Origin: Azospirillum picis
GTDB taxonomy: Bacteria > Pseudomonadota > Alphaproteobacteria > Azospirillales > Azospirillaceae
NCBI RefSeq assembly: GCF_017876115.1
Contig: NZ_JAGINO010000007.1
Span: 62,001-126,000, forward strand
DNA: 64,000 bases
Direction of reading: 5' to 3'
Shown here: positions 44,564 to 53,380 of the stretch, piece by piece
Position numbering within the stretch: the stretch's first letter is position 1
How the letters are laid out: the number at the start of each line of letters is the position of its first letter
Made by a program: the position numbers and the translations under genes
Notes under the pieces: model-generated
What the model was told of the DNA's origin: nothing
The model's database searches: none
What the model saw: only the letters and a program-made list of their open reading frames with translations

Positions 44564-44599
44564 GGGGGCCATGTGGGACATCCCACATGGCCCCCTTTT
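44564..44599 (+). terminator. Terminator of cstA containing the GTGGGA palindrome
   Basis: A perfect 15-bp stem (44564-44578 with 44581-44595) around a 2-base centre, followed by TTTT. The upper stem is TGTGGGA-CA-TCCCACA, copy 3 of the repeated palindrome, here incorporated in a terminator-like structure. It could also stop the minus-strand SDR transcript. Confidence 0.8.
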
Positions 44600-44653
44600 C
44601 CGTGCCCCGGCCTTTGCCTCCCGCCTGCCCGGGTCCATGCCGTTCGGCGGCGA

Positions 44654-45421
44654 TCAGATGTGGATGCCGCCGGCGACCTCGATGCGCTGGGCGTTCACCC
44701 AGCCGAACTCGTCGGACAGGAGCCCGGCGATCACCGGCCCGACATCCTCGGGGCGGCCCACCCGGCCAAGCGCGGTGTGTGATGCGACGGCTTTTGCGAC
44801 CTCGGCATTGTCCCGGACGATGCCGCCGCTGAAGTCCGTCGCGACTGCGCCGGGGGCGACGACGTTGACGGCAATGCGCCGGTCCCCGAGTTCGAGCGCC
44901 ATGTAGCGCGTGAGCGCCTCGACGGCAGCCTTCATCGGACCATAGACGGTGCGGCCGGGAAAGGCGAAGCGTGCCAGGCCCGACGAGATGTTCACGATGC
45001 GGCCGCCATCGTTCATCAGCGGCAGCAGTGCCTGGGTGAGCAGGAGCGGCCCCTTGAAATGGACGGCGAACTGGTCATCGATCTCCTCCTCGGTCGCCCC
45101 CATGAGGGTTGCGGTGGACGAGGTACCGGCGTTGTTGACCAGATAATCGAAGCGCTCGGCTCCCATCCCACGCAGCGCCTCTTGGACCCTGCCGGCGAAG
45201 TGGTCGAAGGACGAGGCCTTGCCGACGTCCAGCGCCAAGGCGAGGGCCGGCGCGCCGGCCTGCGTGGCGCGGGCGACGACCGCTTCGGCTTCGGTGTGGT
45301 TGGTGTTGTAGGTGAGGATGGATCGAACCCCGCGTGCGGCAAGGCGCAGGACCGTGTCGCGCCCGATGCCCCGGCTGCCGCCGGTCACGATGGCGATCCG
45401 CTTTCCCGTGTTGTCGGTCAT
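44654..45421 (-). CDS. Short-chain dehydrogenase/reductase
   Basis: A 255-residue classical SDR: cofactor motif TGGSRGIG (about 13-20), NNAG, catalytic Ser in NISSGLARF and the YxxxK pair in VYGPMKAAV. The stretch LTYNTNHTEAEAVV resembles 3-oxoacyl-ACP reductase-like enzymes, with asparagine/threonine after the second strand hinting at NADP. ATG 45421 follows GAAGGAGAAAG. It is divergent from a LysR gene 88 bases away that probably regulates it. Substrate unknown. Confidence 0.9.
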   Translation of the reverse strand: MTDNTGKRIAIVTGGSRGIGRDTVLRLAARGVRSILTYNTNHTEAEAVVARATQAGAPALALALDVGKASSFDHFAGRVQEALRGMGAERFDYLVNNAGTSSTATLMGATEEEIDDQFAVHFKGPLLLTQALLPLMNDGGRIVNISSGLARFAFPGRTVYGPMKAAVEALTRYMALELGDRRIAVNVVAPGAVATDFSGGIVRDNAEVAKAVASHTALGRVGRPEDVGPVIAGLLSDEFGWVNAQRIEVAGGIHI

Positions 45422-45509
45422 GTCTTTCTCCTTCCACAGCCAGGATAGGCTTGCCCGCTGTTCGCGATAAGGCGACGATGTCGGAACAGGCTGTACGACT
45501 GGGCGAACG

Positions 45510-46406
45510 ATGACCGACTTTGCTGGAATACAGGCTTTCATCGAGGTCGCCCGGGCGGGCGGCTTCCGCACGGCCTCGCGCGCGACCGGACTCAGCGCCT
45601 CAAGCCTGAGCGACGCGGTGAAACGGCTGGAGGCCGGGATGGGCGTGAGGCTGCTCAACCGGACGACGCGCACGGTGACGCCCACCCGGGCCGGCGCCGA
45701 TATGCTCGACCGCCTGGCGCCCTTGCTGGCGGAGTTCGAGGCGGCTCTGGACATCGCCAACGACTATCGCGGAACACCGAGCGGCACGCTGACGCTGAAC
45801 GTTCCCGTCAACACGGCCCGGCTGGTGCTGCCCCGAATCCTTCCGTCCTTCGCGGACGCCTATCCCGACATCAGGGTGGAGGTCGTGGTCAACGACAGCT
45901 TCGTCGACATCCTGGCGGCGGGGTGCGATGCCGGCATCCGCTATGGCGAACGGCTGGAAAAGGACATGATCGCCGTTCCGATCGGGCCACGGCGCCAGCG
46001 TTTCGCGACGGCGGCATCACCGGCTTATCTCAAGCGGCGTGGCCGGCCGGAGCACCCGTCCGACCTCCTCGGTCATGCCTGCCTGTCCGGCAGGTTCGAC
46101 AGCGGCGCGCTGGCGACCTGGGAATTCGAACGGGACGGGGAGGTGCTGCGGATCGAACCTGCCGGGCCGCTGACCGTGCATGTGACCGCAATCGATCTTG
46201 CAGTGTCCGTCGCCATCGCCGGCAACGGCATCGTGCAACTGTTCGAAGACTGGCTGCTGCCCGCCTTCGAGAGCGGCGATCTCGTGCCGGTGCTCGAACC
46301 GTGGTGGCAGAGCTTTCCCGGGCCATTCCTCTATTATCCGGGAAAGGAGCACATACCCGCCCCCTTGCGCGCCTTCATCGATTTCACGCGGCGGCATCGC
46401 TGGTAG
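45510..46406 (+). CDS. LysR-family regulator, divergent from the SDR gene
   Basis: A 298-residue LysR regulator. The winged helix is at residues 2-60 (FIEVARAGGFRTASRATGLSASSLSDAVKRLEAGMGVRLLNRTTRTVTPT), followed by a substrate-binding domain of the CrgA/DsdC-like type (GTLTLNVPVNTARLVLPRILPSF). The arrangement with a divergent SDR is a very common LysR-target pair, so it most likely controls that gene. Confidence 0.92.
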   Translation: MTDFAGIQAFIEVARAGGFRTASRATGLSASSLSDAVKRLEAGMGVRLLNRTTRTVTPTRAGADMLDRLAPLLAEFEAALDIANDYRGTPSGTLTLNVPVNTARLVLPRILPSFADAYPDIRVEVVVNDSFVDILAAGCDAGIRYGERLEKDMIAVPIGPRRQRFATAASPAYLKRRGRPEHPSDLLGHACLSGRFDSGALATWEFERDGEVLRIEPAGPLTVHVTAIDLAVSVAIAGNGIVQLFEDWLLPAFESGDLVPVLEPWWQSFPGPFLYYPGKEHIPAPLRAFIDFTRRHRW

Positions 46407-46450
46407 AGGACGCGCAGTCCGGCCGTGATGGGATGGAGCACCACCGTAGG

Positions 46451-46483
46451 GTTGGCGAGCTCGCTAACCGCTAGCTCGCCAAC
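46451..46483. terminator. Hairpin between convergent LysR genes
   Basis: GTTGGCGAGC (46451-46460) pairs with GCTCGCCAAC (46474-46483) around 13 bases, with a further AGC/GCT inside the loop. It lies between the ends of two converging genes. Confidence 0.6.
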
Positions 46484-46595
46484 GTCGATTGGGACCAACC
46501 CGACCAGACCGCCGGGGAATGGCTCATGTGATTGATAAGGTCGTCCATGGCCGATCGATCAGGACATTGTCCGTGGCCACAGCCTGCTTCACAAC

Positions 46596-47543
46596 TCAAG
46601 TGCTTCCGTTCGGACTGGCCGCACCGCCGTGAGGCGCCTCGGGCAACGAGGCGAGACGCTCCCTCAGCCAGCGGTGGCTCAAGTCCGTATCGAAGCGGTG
46701 ATGCCAGCCCATAAAGAGATGGAAGGCGGGCGCCGGGAACGGGAGTGGAAGGCAATCCACGGTGTCGGGAAACCGGCGGAGAAAGAGTGTCGGCAAGGTG
46801 CATACGAAATCGGACGCTTCCAGGACCGCCGGGGCGAGGCTGTAATGGTGGACGGAGATCCGGACCTCGCGTGAAAGCCCATGGCGGGCGAGGAGGTCGT
46901 CAATGACGCCGTGGAATCCACCACCACTCCCGGAGACGATCACATGGTGGAGTGCGGCGTATTCCGCCAGGGACGGCATGGCCGCACCCCGCGGGTGGTT
47001 CTTGCGCTGGGCCATGGCGAAGGTGTCTGAAACCAGGGGCTGCGTCCGCAGGCCGGAAGGGACCGATGCCTTCGAGGTCACGACCACATCAACCTCCCCG
47101 GCCTCCAACTGGTCGCGGATGGTCTTCTCGTCGATAGCCCGGATAGCCACGCGCAGGCCATCCCAGCCGTGGTCGCGGAGCTGCCGGATGAGCGGGAGAG
47201 CCAGGATGGCGGCGGCGTTGTCGTTGCACGCGATGGAAAAGGTGCGCCGGGAGACTGCGGGATCAAAGGCGACCGGCGTGTTCACCGCATCCAGCATGGC
47301 CTTCAGCGCATCGCGCAACGGACCCTTCACCGCTTGCGCCCGCTGGGTCGCGACCATGCCCTTGCCGGTCCCTGACGGAACCAGCAAGGGATCCTGGAAC
47401 AGGTCACGGAGCCGGGCAAGCTGAGCGGACATCGCCGGCTGGCTGATGCCGATGCGCGCAGCGGCATGGGTGACGTTTTCCTCGTCCAGGAGCGCGTTGA
47501 GCGAGACAAGCAGCCCCATGTCCGCAGCCTTGATATCGATCAT
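46596..47543 (-). CDS. LysR-family regulator, divergent from the MBL-fold gene
   Basis: A 315-residue LysR protein with a NodD-like winged helix (LNALLDEENVTHAAARIGISQPAMSAQLARLRDLFQDPLLVPSGTGKG) and a typical effector domain (RTFSIACNDNAAAILALPL). ATG 47543 is the first in-frame start. The 132-base gap to the metallo-hydrolase gene contains TGAGCAATCGATTTCA-type T-N11-A sequences suited to LysR binding. Likely regulates the two hydrolases transcribed the other way. Confidence 0.92.
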   Translation of the reverse strand: MIDIKAADMGLLVSLNALLDEENVTHAAARIGISQPAMSAQLARLRDLFQDPLLVPSGTGKGMVATQRAQAVKGPLRDALKAMLDAVNTPVAFDPAVSRRTFSIACNDNAAAILALPLIRQLRDHGWDGLRVAIRAIDEKTIRDQLEAGEVDVVVTSKASVPSGLRTQPLVSDTFAMAQRKNHPRGAAMPSLAEYAALHHVIVSGSGGGFHGVIDDLLARHGLSREVRISVHHYSLAPAVLEASDFVCTLPTLFLRRFPDTVDCLPLPFPAPAFHLFMGWHHRFDTDLSHRWLRERLASLPEAPHGGAASPNGST

Positions 47544-47675
47544 GCCTATACCTGCCGTATGAGCAATCGATTTCAGCTATCAGGTCGGGCGCTCCATGAT
47601 CAACGTCAAATACGCCGGCCGGAACAGAGATGCCGGTCGCCTTTGACGCCATCGTGACCATGGATCGCCCTGCCC

Positions 47676-48566
47676 ATGCCAATGCCCATGCCCAACCACA
47701 ACACCCACCATGTCGGAACCGTTTCGGTGACGCGGGTCACCGAGCAATGCGGTCCCGGCTTCGCTCCCGAATTCCTCTTTCCCGACTGGGATCCGGCAGT
47801 GCTTGCCGCCCACCACGATCTGATGATCCCGCACTGCTACGATGCGGAGGAGCGCCGCTTCATCGCCAGCATCCACAGTTGGGTCATCCGGACCAGACAC
47901 CACACCATCCTGGTCGACGGCTGTGCCGGCAACCACAAATGGCGGCCTGATCTGCCAAGGTTCCATCAACTGGATACGCCGTTCCTGGCACGGCTTGCCG
48001 AGGCTGGCGTGCGCCCCGAGGCGGTCGACTTCGTGCTGTGCACGCACCTCCATGCCGACCATGTCGGCTGGAACACGCAGTTGCGCGATGGGCGATGGGT
48101 GCCGACCTTTCCCAACGCAACCTATGTCTTCTCGCGGGCGGAGCGCGACCATTGGGAGGGGGCAGCGGGACACAGCGGCTTCAACGCCGGTGTCTTCACC
48201 GACAGCGTGCTTCCCGTCATCGAGGCCGGCCAGGCAACCTTGGCCGAGGAGATCGGGGCGATCGGGGATGAGATCCACTTCCACCCGACCCCCGGTCACA
48301 GCGTCGGCCACATTGCCATCGAGCTGAGCGCCGGGGGCGCGCTCGGGCTGTTCAGCGGCGACATCATGCATCAGCCGCTCCAGGTGGTGCGGCCGGATTG
48401 GAACAGCCGGTTCTGCGAGGATGCACGGCAGGCCTGCGCCTCCCGCCGCTGGCTGCTGGAAAGCGCGGCGGAGCGGCAGGCGACCGTCTTCACCGCACAT
48501 TTCGCCGCAAGCTCCGCCGGCACGGTGACGTCCGGCGCAGCCGGCTTCCATTGGACCTTCGCCTGA
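47676..48566 (+). CDS. Metallo-beta-lactamase-fold hydrolase
   Basis: A 296-residue MBL-fold protein with the zinc site HxHxDH at 124-129 (THLHADHVGWN) and further ligands in TPGHSVGH and FSGDIMH. The sequence HHTILVDGCAGN and ALGLFSGDIM resemble N-acyl homoserine lactonases and related lactone hydrolases, though this is not enough to name it AiiA-like. Several ATGs lie in a PMPMPM repeat at the start. Coupled to an alpha/beta hydrolase 18 bases downstream and to the divergent LysR. Confidence 0.88.
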   Translation: MPMPMPNHNTHHVGTVSVTRVTEQCGPGFAPEFLFPDWDPAVLAAHHDLMIPHCYDAEERRFIASIHSWVIRTRHHTILVDGCAGNHKWRPDLPRFHQLDTPFLARLAEAGVRPEAVDFVLCTHLHADHVGWNTQLRDGRWVPTFPNATYVFSRAERDHWEGAAGHSGFNAGVFTDSVLPVIEAGQATLAEEIGAIGDEIHFHPTPGHSVGHIAIELSAGGALGLFSGDIMHQPLQVVRPDWNSRFCEDARQACASRRWLLESAAERQATVFTAHFAASSAGTVTSGAAGFHWTFA

Positions 48567-48584
48567 CCGTCAGGAGACCAGTTC

Positions 48585-49595
48585 ATGATCGACCACCAGT
48601 CCGCCGGCCGCGGGGCAGAGCCGCGGGTCATCCTGGAAGACATGCTCATTCCCAGCGACACGGCCGGAATACGCCTGTTCATCCGCAACAAGCGGCTGTC
48701 CTCCCTGCGGGAGTTCTCGGGCAGCCGCACGATCCTGTTCGTCCATGGATCGAGCTATCCGGCATCGACCTCCTTCGACCTGCCGTTCGGCGGCCGCTCC
48801 TGGATGGATCATCTGGCCGGGCAGGGGCACGATGTCTATCTGCTGGACTTGCGGGGGTATGGCCGCTCGACCCGACCGACGGAAATGGACCTTCCGGCCG
48901 ACGGGGGCACGCCGATCGTCCGCACCGAAACGGCCGTGCGCGACGTGGCGAGCGCGGTGCGCTTCATCCTTGGCCGCCGCGGCATCGACCAACTGAACCT
49001 GATCGGCTGGTCCTGGGGCACCACCTTGATGGCGAGCTTCACCGCGGCCAACAACGGCCTCGTGAACCGTCTCGTGCTCCTGGCTCCTCAATGGCTGCGC
49101 ACGACGCCGAGCCTGTCGGACATGGGCGGTGTGCTCGGAACCTACCGGCTGGTGTCCCGTGCCGATGCGAGGGCGCGCTGGTTGCGCGGCGTGCCGGAGG
49201 ATAAGCGGGCGGACACTCTGCCGGACGACTGGTTCAGGATGTGGGCCGACGCCACCTTTGCCACGGACCCCTGGGGTGCCACGCAATCGCCGCAAGTGCT
49301 GCGCGTTCCCAACGGCACCGTACAGGACAGCCGCGAATACTGGGCGGCGGGCGTGCCCTTGTACGACCCGTCGGACATCCGTGTCCCGGTCCTGCTGGTG
49401 CATGCGGAATGGGACCAGGAAATGCCGCTGGAGATGTGCCGGACGTATTTCTCGCTGTTGGCCGGCGCGCCATACCGGCGCTGGGTGGAGATCGGTGAAG
49501 GCACGCATTCGCTGCCGATGGAGCGCAACCGCTGGCAGCTCATCGACGAGGTGGACAGCTTCCTGAATCCTGGCGGTTTGGCGGCAGGGTCCTGA
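48585..49595 (+). CDS. Alpha/beta hydrolase
   Basis: A 336-residue serine hydrolase. Oxyanion-hole segment FVHGSSYP, nucleophile Ser143 in GWSWGT, the acid in VLLVHAEWDQEMP and the histidine in GEGTHSLP give a complete triad. No signal peptide. It follows the MBL-fold gene by 18 bases in an operon, so the two may act in sequence on an ester or lactone. Substrate unknown. Confidence 0.9.
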   Translation: MIDHQSAGRGAEPRVILEDMLIPSDTAGIRLFIRNKRLSSLREFSGSRTILFVHGSSYPASTSFDLPFGGRSWMDHLAGQGHDVYLLDLRGYGRSTRPTEMDLPADGGTPIVRTETAVRDVASAVRFILGRRGIDQLNLIGWSWGTTLMASFTAANNGLVNRLVLLAPQWLRTTPSLSDMGGVLGTYRLVSRADARARWLRGVPEDKRADTLPDDWFRMWADATFATDPWGATQSPQVLRVPNGTVQDSREYWAAGVPLYDPSDIRVPVLLVHAEWDQEMPLEMCRTYFSLLAGAPYRRWVEIGEGTHSLPMERNRWQLIDEVDSFLNPGGLAAGS

Positions 49596-49629
49596 CTCGG
49601 GAGGCCGAAAGGCGGGTGCGGCCATCGGT

Positions 49630-49643
49630 GTGGGACGTCCCAC
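49630..49643. repeat. Palindrome GTGGGACGTCCCAC (copy 4)
   Basis: Identical in all 14 bases to copy 1 at 30384-30397. It lies 35 bases past the alpha/beta hydrolase stop, in a 297-base gap that contains no gene; a triple GGCGCC run lies at about 49780-49803. Confidence 0.75.
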
Positions 49644-49892
49644 CTTCCGGTGCCGCATTGTCCACTGCCGAATGCCGGGGCGCGCGTCCGGGCGGCGAGG
49701 CCTCGTGGGGGCGGAGCGCTGCCGCATGTGAGCGCCGCGCCCCGGTCCGATGGCGATTGTCGGGAGGCGAGTGGCACCGGCGCCGCACTGGCGCCGTACC
49801 GGCGCCACAGCCCCCGGAAGGCAGGGCGAGGACCTGGCGGGCCGCCCGTGCCGGGCAGACCTGCCGCCGGCGGTCCGCCAGGAGGCGGCGGA

Positions 49893-50825
49893 TCAGCCGA
49901 CCGCCGCCAGCGGCGGGGCTTCCGCGGAGCCGGCCGGCGTCCCGGCATAGCGGCGGATCATCGCGGCGCAGAACTCCGCGAACTCCTCCGCCACCTGCGG
50001 CGGGCTGGTGTGATGGGGTTCGACGCCCCGGTGTTCGGGGGTGAAGCAGAAGGTGACGGTGACGTCGAAGTCGGCCAGCGCCTCCATCTGGCGGTCGAAC
50101 CAGTCGAGCGCGTTGGGGCGGAAGCTGTCGGCCCACGACAGGCCGGTGCGCAGGTGGCGGACGCCCAGCCGCTTCAGCCAGCCCACCGCCTCGTCAAGCC
50201 GGTGGTCCTCGAAATGGAACCACTGGCAGATGCCGAGCTGCGAGGCATAGGGGGCGAAGGCCTCCACCGCCGGCTTCGGCGTGCCGTCGGCGCGCAGCAG
50301 GCCCATGTGGAAGTGGCGGTAATAGGACGAGCCTTCCGCCTCCTTGTGGCGGGTGGTGGCCTCCCAGTGGCTCGGCAGGTCGTAGAGGCTGTACCAGTGG
50401 ATGCGCGGCACCTTGCCGATCAGCAGCTCGGCGGTGCGCTTGACGCCCCAGGCCTGCACCTCCTCCGCGCCGAAGGACGACACGCCGGCCTCGGTCACCC
50501 AGATCGGCTTGTCGGTGACGGCGCGGATCTCGTCGATCTTGGCCGGCCACTCGTCGATCTGCCACAGGTTCCAGTCGAGCGGAAAGCCATGCACCGCCAC
50601 GACGTCGATCTCGTCGAGCACGCCGCGCTCGTCGAGCCGGCGGACGAAGGACGGGTCGATGGGGGACATGCCGCCCAGCACGCGGGTGACGCCGGAGTTC
50701 TCCGCCCGGATCGCCTGGCCGGCCAGCACGGTCATCCGGGCGAACAGGTCCCACTCGGGGTCCAGGTTGGGGTCCCAATGGGACTTGTTGTTGGGCTCGT
50801 TCCAGATCTTGGCGGCTTCGATCAT
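49893..50825 (-). CDS. Glycoside hydrolase (clan A-like, GH5/GH39 type)
   Basis: A 310-residue TIM-barrel-like enzyme. The acid/base glutamate is in IWNEPNNKSHW (Glu10) and the nucleophile in PIWVTEAGVSSFG (Glu112), the two-glutamate arrangement of clan GH-A retaining enzymes. The N terminus is unusually short before the first glutamate, so the family's early barrel strands are missing or a circularly different order is used (the C-terminal part, FHFEDHRLDEAVGWLKRLGVRHLRTGLSWAD, looks like a first barrel strand). ATG 50825 is 34 bases after the methyltransferase stop; last gene of the minus-strand arm. Might trim a product of the locus. Confidence 0.82.
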   Translation of the reverse strand: MIEAAKIWNEPNNKSHWDPNLDPEWDLFARMTVLAGQAIRAENSGVTRVLGGMSPIDPSFVRRLDERGVLDEIDVVAVHGFPLDWNLWQIDEWPAKIDEIRAVTDKPIWVTEAGVSSFGAEEVQAWGVKRTAELLIGKVPRIHWYSLYDLPSHWEATTRHKEAEGSSYYRHFHMGLLRADGTPKPAVEAFAPYASQLGICQWFHFEDHRLDEAVGWLKRLGVRHLRTGLSWADSFRPNALDWFDRQMEALADFDVTVTFCFTPEHRGVEPHHTSPPQVAEEFAEFCAAMIRRYAGTPAGSAEAPPLAAVG

Positions 50826-50859
50826 CCCTGGGTCCCTCTCGTCACGGCGTTCTTCTTCA

Positions 50860-51624
50860 TCAGCGGGGGCGGTTCGGCAGGGCAGGGTAGACCGCTCCCG
50901 CCTCGGTCGGCCGGTCGGTGCGCCGGCAGACATAGACTTCCCGTTCGGGATGCTCTGCGATCCGGAAGCCGGCGCTGCGCAGCATCGCCTCGACGCAGGC
51001 GGTGTTCGGCGCCCACCAGTTGGTCCAGTCGCGGGCGTACTGGTGTTCGATGAAATGCATCTTCGGGTAGCCGGGATCGTCGAAATGATCCTGCTCGAAG
51101 AAGTCGTAGTCGGCGCGCACCGGCGCCACCTCGGCGGAACCGCGCTGCATCGACTGGAAGATCATCAGGTCCTTGGCGACATGGTCGTGGATCAGGTCCA
51201 GCGCCAGCAGCGGGTGGCGCAGGTGGTAGAGCACGCCCATGAACAGCACGACGTCGAAGCTCTCGCCCAGCGAGGCCACGTCGTAGACCGACATCTTGTG
51301 GAACTCGATGTCCTGGCCGGTCACTTCCGCGGCGAAGCGAGCCTGGGCCAGGTAACGGTCGTCGAAATCGATCGCCACCACCCGGTCGGCACCGCGCCGC
51401 TTCATCTCGATCGAGTAGAAGCCGCCGTTGCAGCCGATGTCGAGCACGGTGCGGCCGGCTAGGTCCTTCGGTACCGCATGGGCGAAGCGCTGCCACTTGA
51501 CGTTCGGGTAATCGTGCAGGAAATGGTTCGGCGCCGTCGGCACGCCGTTGAGGTCGATGTTGTGGAACCAGTCGCCCAGCGCGGCGACGCGCTCGCGGAT
51601 CTGGTCGGCCGTCAGGCTCGTCAT
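50860..51624 (-). CDS. SAM-dependent methyltransferase
   Basis: A 254-residue class I methyltransferase with the SAM-binding motif VLDIGCNGGFYSIEMK (60-75), then VVAIDFDDRYLAQA and DVVLFMGVLYHLRHPLLAL. The regions WQRFAHAVPKDLAGRTVLD and TNWWAPNTACVEAMLRSAGF resemble the TIGR04290-type methyltransferases often found beside radical SAM and glycosyltransferase genes; this recollection is not checked. ATG 51624 overlaps the phosphatase stop by 4 bases. Probably O- or N-methylates an intermediate of the locus product. Confidence 0.88.
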   Translation of the reverse strand: MTSLTADQIRERVAALGDWFHNIDLNGVPTAPNHFLHDYPNVKWQRFAHAVPKDLAGRTVLDIGCNGGFYSIEMKRRGADRVVAIDFDDRYLAQARFAAEVTGQDIEFHKMSVYDVASLGESFDVVLFMGVLYHLRHPLLALDLIHDHVAKDLMIFQSMQRGSAEVAPVRADYDFFEQDHFDDPGYPKMHFIEHQYARDWTNWWAPNTACVEAMLRSAGFRIAEHPEREVYVCRRTDRPTEAGAVYPALPNRPR

Positions 51625-52259
51625 GCCGCACCCTCGTTGATGCTGTGGACCTTCAGCCCCCAGTCGCCGGCGACGACGACGCTGACGGAGGCCGGGCTGA
51701 TCTCGAAACGGGAATGGAAGTCGAGCGGCAGGCCGAGTGCATGGGCCAGGGCCGCCTTGATGAGGTCGGCGTGGCTGACCAGCGCCAGCCGTCCGCCGGG
51801 GTTGGCGCGCCGCAGCCGGTCGAGCGCCGCAGCGATCCGCGTCTGGGCCTCCGCCATCGATTCCCCGCCGGAGCCGGCAGTGGGCGAGCCGGCAGGGGGG
51901 GGGAGGGCAGCGGGCGGCCGGGCGTGGGTGCGCGCGCGGTTCCACAGCTCCCAGGCGGGGTCGCCGTGCAGCTCCTCGAAGCGCTTGCCGCTCCAGGCGC
52001 CGAGGTCGATCTCGTTCAGCGCCGGATCGACCGTCACCGCCAGTCCTTGGCGGGCGGCGATCGGGGCGGCGGTCTCCTGCGCACGCTCCAACGGGCTGGA
52101 CAGGACGGCGCTCAAGCGTTGCGCCGACAGGCGCTGCGCCAGGGCGTCCGCCTCCGCCCGGCCGCGGTCGCCCAGCGTGACCCCTGCCATGCGTCCGCAC
52201 AGCACCGAGCCCAGCCGGTCGTGCGAGGCATGGCGGATCAGGAAGAAGACGGTTTCCAC
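51621..52259 (-). CDS. Histidine phosphatase family protein
   Basis: A 212-residue phosphoglycerate mutase-like phosphatase. The phospho-acceptor His10 lies in FLIRHASHDRL and the second histidine in LVSHADLIKAALAHAL; LNEIDLGAWSGKRFEEL and GGESMAEAQTRI are family motifs. Start is GTG 52259 with GGAAGGAA upstream. In the middle (51895-51903) the coding strand carries nine consecutive C, encoding a PPP run that is a slippage risk. Directly follows inositol-3-phosphate synthase, so inositol phosphate or a sugar phosphate is a reasonable substrate. Confidence 0.88.
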   Translation of the reverse strand: METVFFLIRHASHDRLGSVLCGRMAGVTLGDRGRAEADALAQRLSAQRLSAVLSSPLERAQETAAPIAARQGLAVTVDPALNEIDLGAWSGKRFEELHGDPAWELWNRARTHARPPAALPPPAGSPTAGSGGESMAEAQTRIAAALDRLRRANPGGRLALVSHADLIKAALAHALGLPLDFHSRFEISPASVSVVVAGDWGLKVHSINEGAA

Positions 52260-52282
52260 CGTGTCGTTCCTTCCCGGCCGCG

Positions 52283-53380
52283 TCACATCAGGCGCGACGG
52301 CAGCGGCTCGCCGGCGATGAAGCGCAGGGTGCGCTCGCGCGCCTCGTGGTCGGTGAACTGTTCGGGCGGCGATTTCATGAAGTAGCTCGACGGACCGACC
52401 AGCGGTCCGGATATGCCGCGGTCGAGCGCCAGCTTGGCGCAACGGACGGCGTCGATGACGATCCCGGCCGAATTCGGGCTGTCCCACACCTCCAGCTTCA
52501 ATTCCACGTTCAGCGGCACGCCGCCGAAGGTCGTGCCTTCCAGCCGGATGTGCGCCCATTTGCGGTCGGTCAGCCAAGGGACATGGTCACTGGGACCGAC
52601 ATGGACGTCGTCGGGATCGAGCGGCACGTCGAGCTGGCTGGTCACGGCGCGGGTCTTGGAGATCTTCTTCGATTCCAGCCGCTCCCGCTCCAGCATGTTC
52701 TTGAAATCGGTGTTGCCGCCGAAATTGAGCTGATAGGTGCGGTCGAGCCGCACGCCGCGTTCGCGGAACAGGTTGGCCAGCATGCGGTGGACGATGGTGG
52801 CGCCGACCTGGCTCTTGATATCGTCGCCGATGATCGGCAGGCCGCGCTGGCTGAAGCGCTTCGCCCAGTCGGGATTGGAGGCGATGAAGACGGGAATGCA
52901 GTTGACGAAGGCGCAGCCGGCCTCCAGCGCCTGTTCGGCGTAGAACTCCGTGGCCCGCTGCGATCCGACCGGAAGATAGGAGACCAGGATGTCGGTGCCG
53001 GTGCGGCGCAGGGTTTCCGCGACATTCACCGGCTCGGCCGTCGACTCCTCGATGTCTCCCGCCAGATAGCGGCCGATGCCGTCCAGCGTCGGACCACGAG
53101 CCACCATCACGCCGGATGCCTTGGGACGGGCGAACTGGATCGTGTTGTTGGGGCTGGCAAAGATCGCATCGTTGACGTCGCGGCCGACCTTCGAAACCCC
53201 GACATCGAATGCCGTGGAAATTTCGATGTCACCGACTTGGTATCCGCCGAGATCAACCGTCATAAGCCCCGGGGGCGGCTCATTGGCCTTGGCATCGGCA
53301 TAATAGCATATACCCTGCACAAAAGATGATGCGCAATTGCCGACGCCTGCGATTGCTACCCGGAGCTTCTTCCCAGTCAC
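52283..53380 (-). CDS. ino1: Inositol-3-phosphate synthase
   Basis: Converts glucose-6-phosphate to 1D-myo-inositol 3-phosphate with bound NAD. The 365-residue protein starts [16 protein letters not shown] (Rossmann fold) and has the INO1 core [43 protein letters not shown] and the metal/substrate lysines in [10 protein letters not shown]; its length and sequence resemble actinobacterial and archaeal synthases rather than the longer eukaryotic type. Start is GTG 53380 with GGGAGAG upstream. First gene of the minus-strand arm of the locus, supplying inositol phosphate. Confidence 0.94.
   Translation of the reverse strand: MTGKKLRVAIAGVGNCASSFVQGICYYADAKANEPPPGLMTVDLGGYQVGDIEISTAFDVGVSKVGRDVNDAIFASPNNTIQFARPKASGVMVARGPTLDGIGRYLAGDIEESTAEPVNVAETLRRTGTDILVSYLPVGSQRATEFYAEQALEAGCAFVNCIPVFIASNPDWAKRFSQRGLPIIGDDIKSQVGATIVHRMLANLFRERGVRLDRTYQLNFGGNTDFKNMLERERLESKKISKTRAVTSQLDVPLDPDDVHVGPSDHVPWLTDRKWAHIRLEGTTFGGVPLNVELKLEVWDSPNSAGIVIDAVRCAKLALDRGISGPLVGPSSYFMKSPPEQFTDHEARERTLRFIAGEPLPSRLM

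Noticed and set aside
49616-50044. Plus-strand frame in the gap after the alpha/beta hydrolase
   Set aside because: Arg/Ala/Pro-rich and runs antisense into the glycoside hydrolase gene; no ribosome site.
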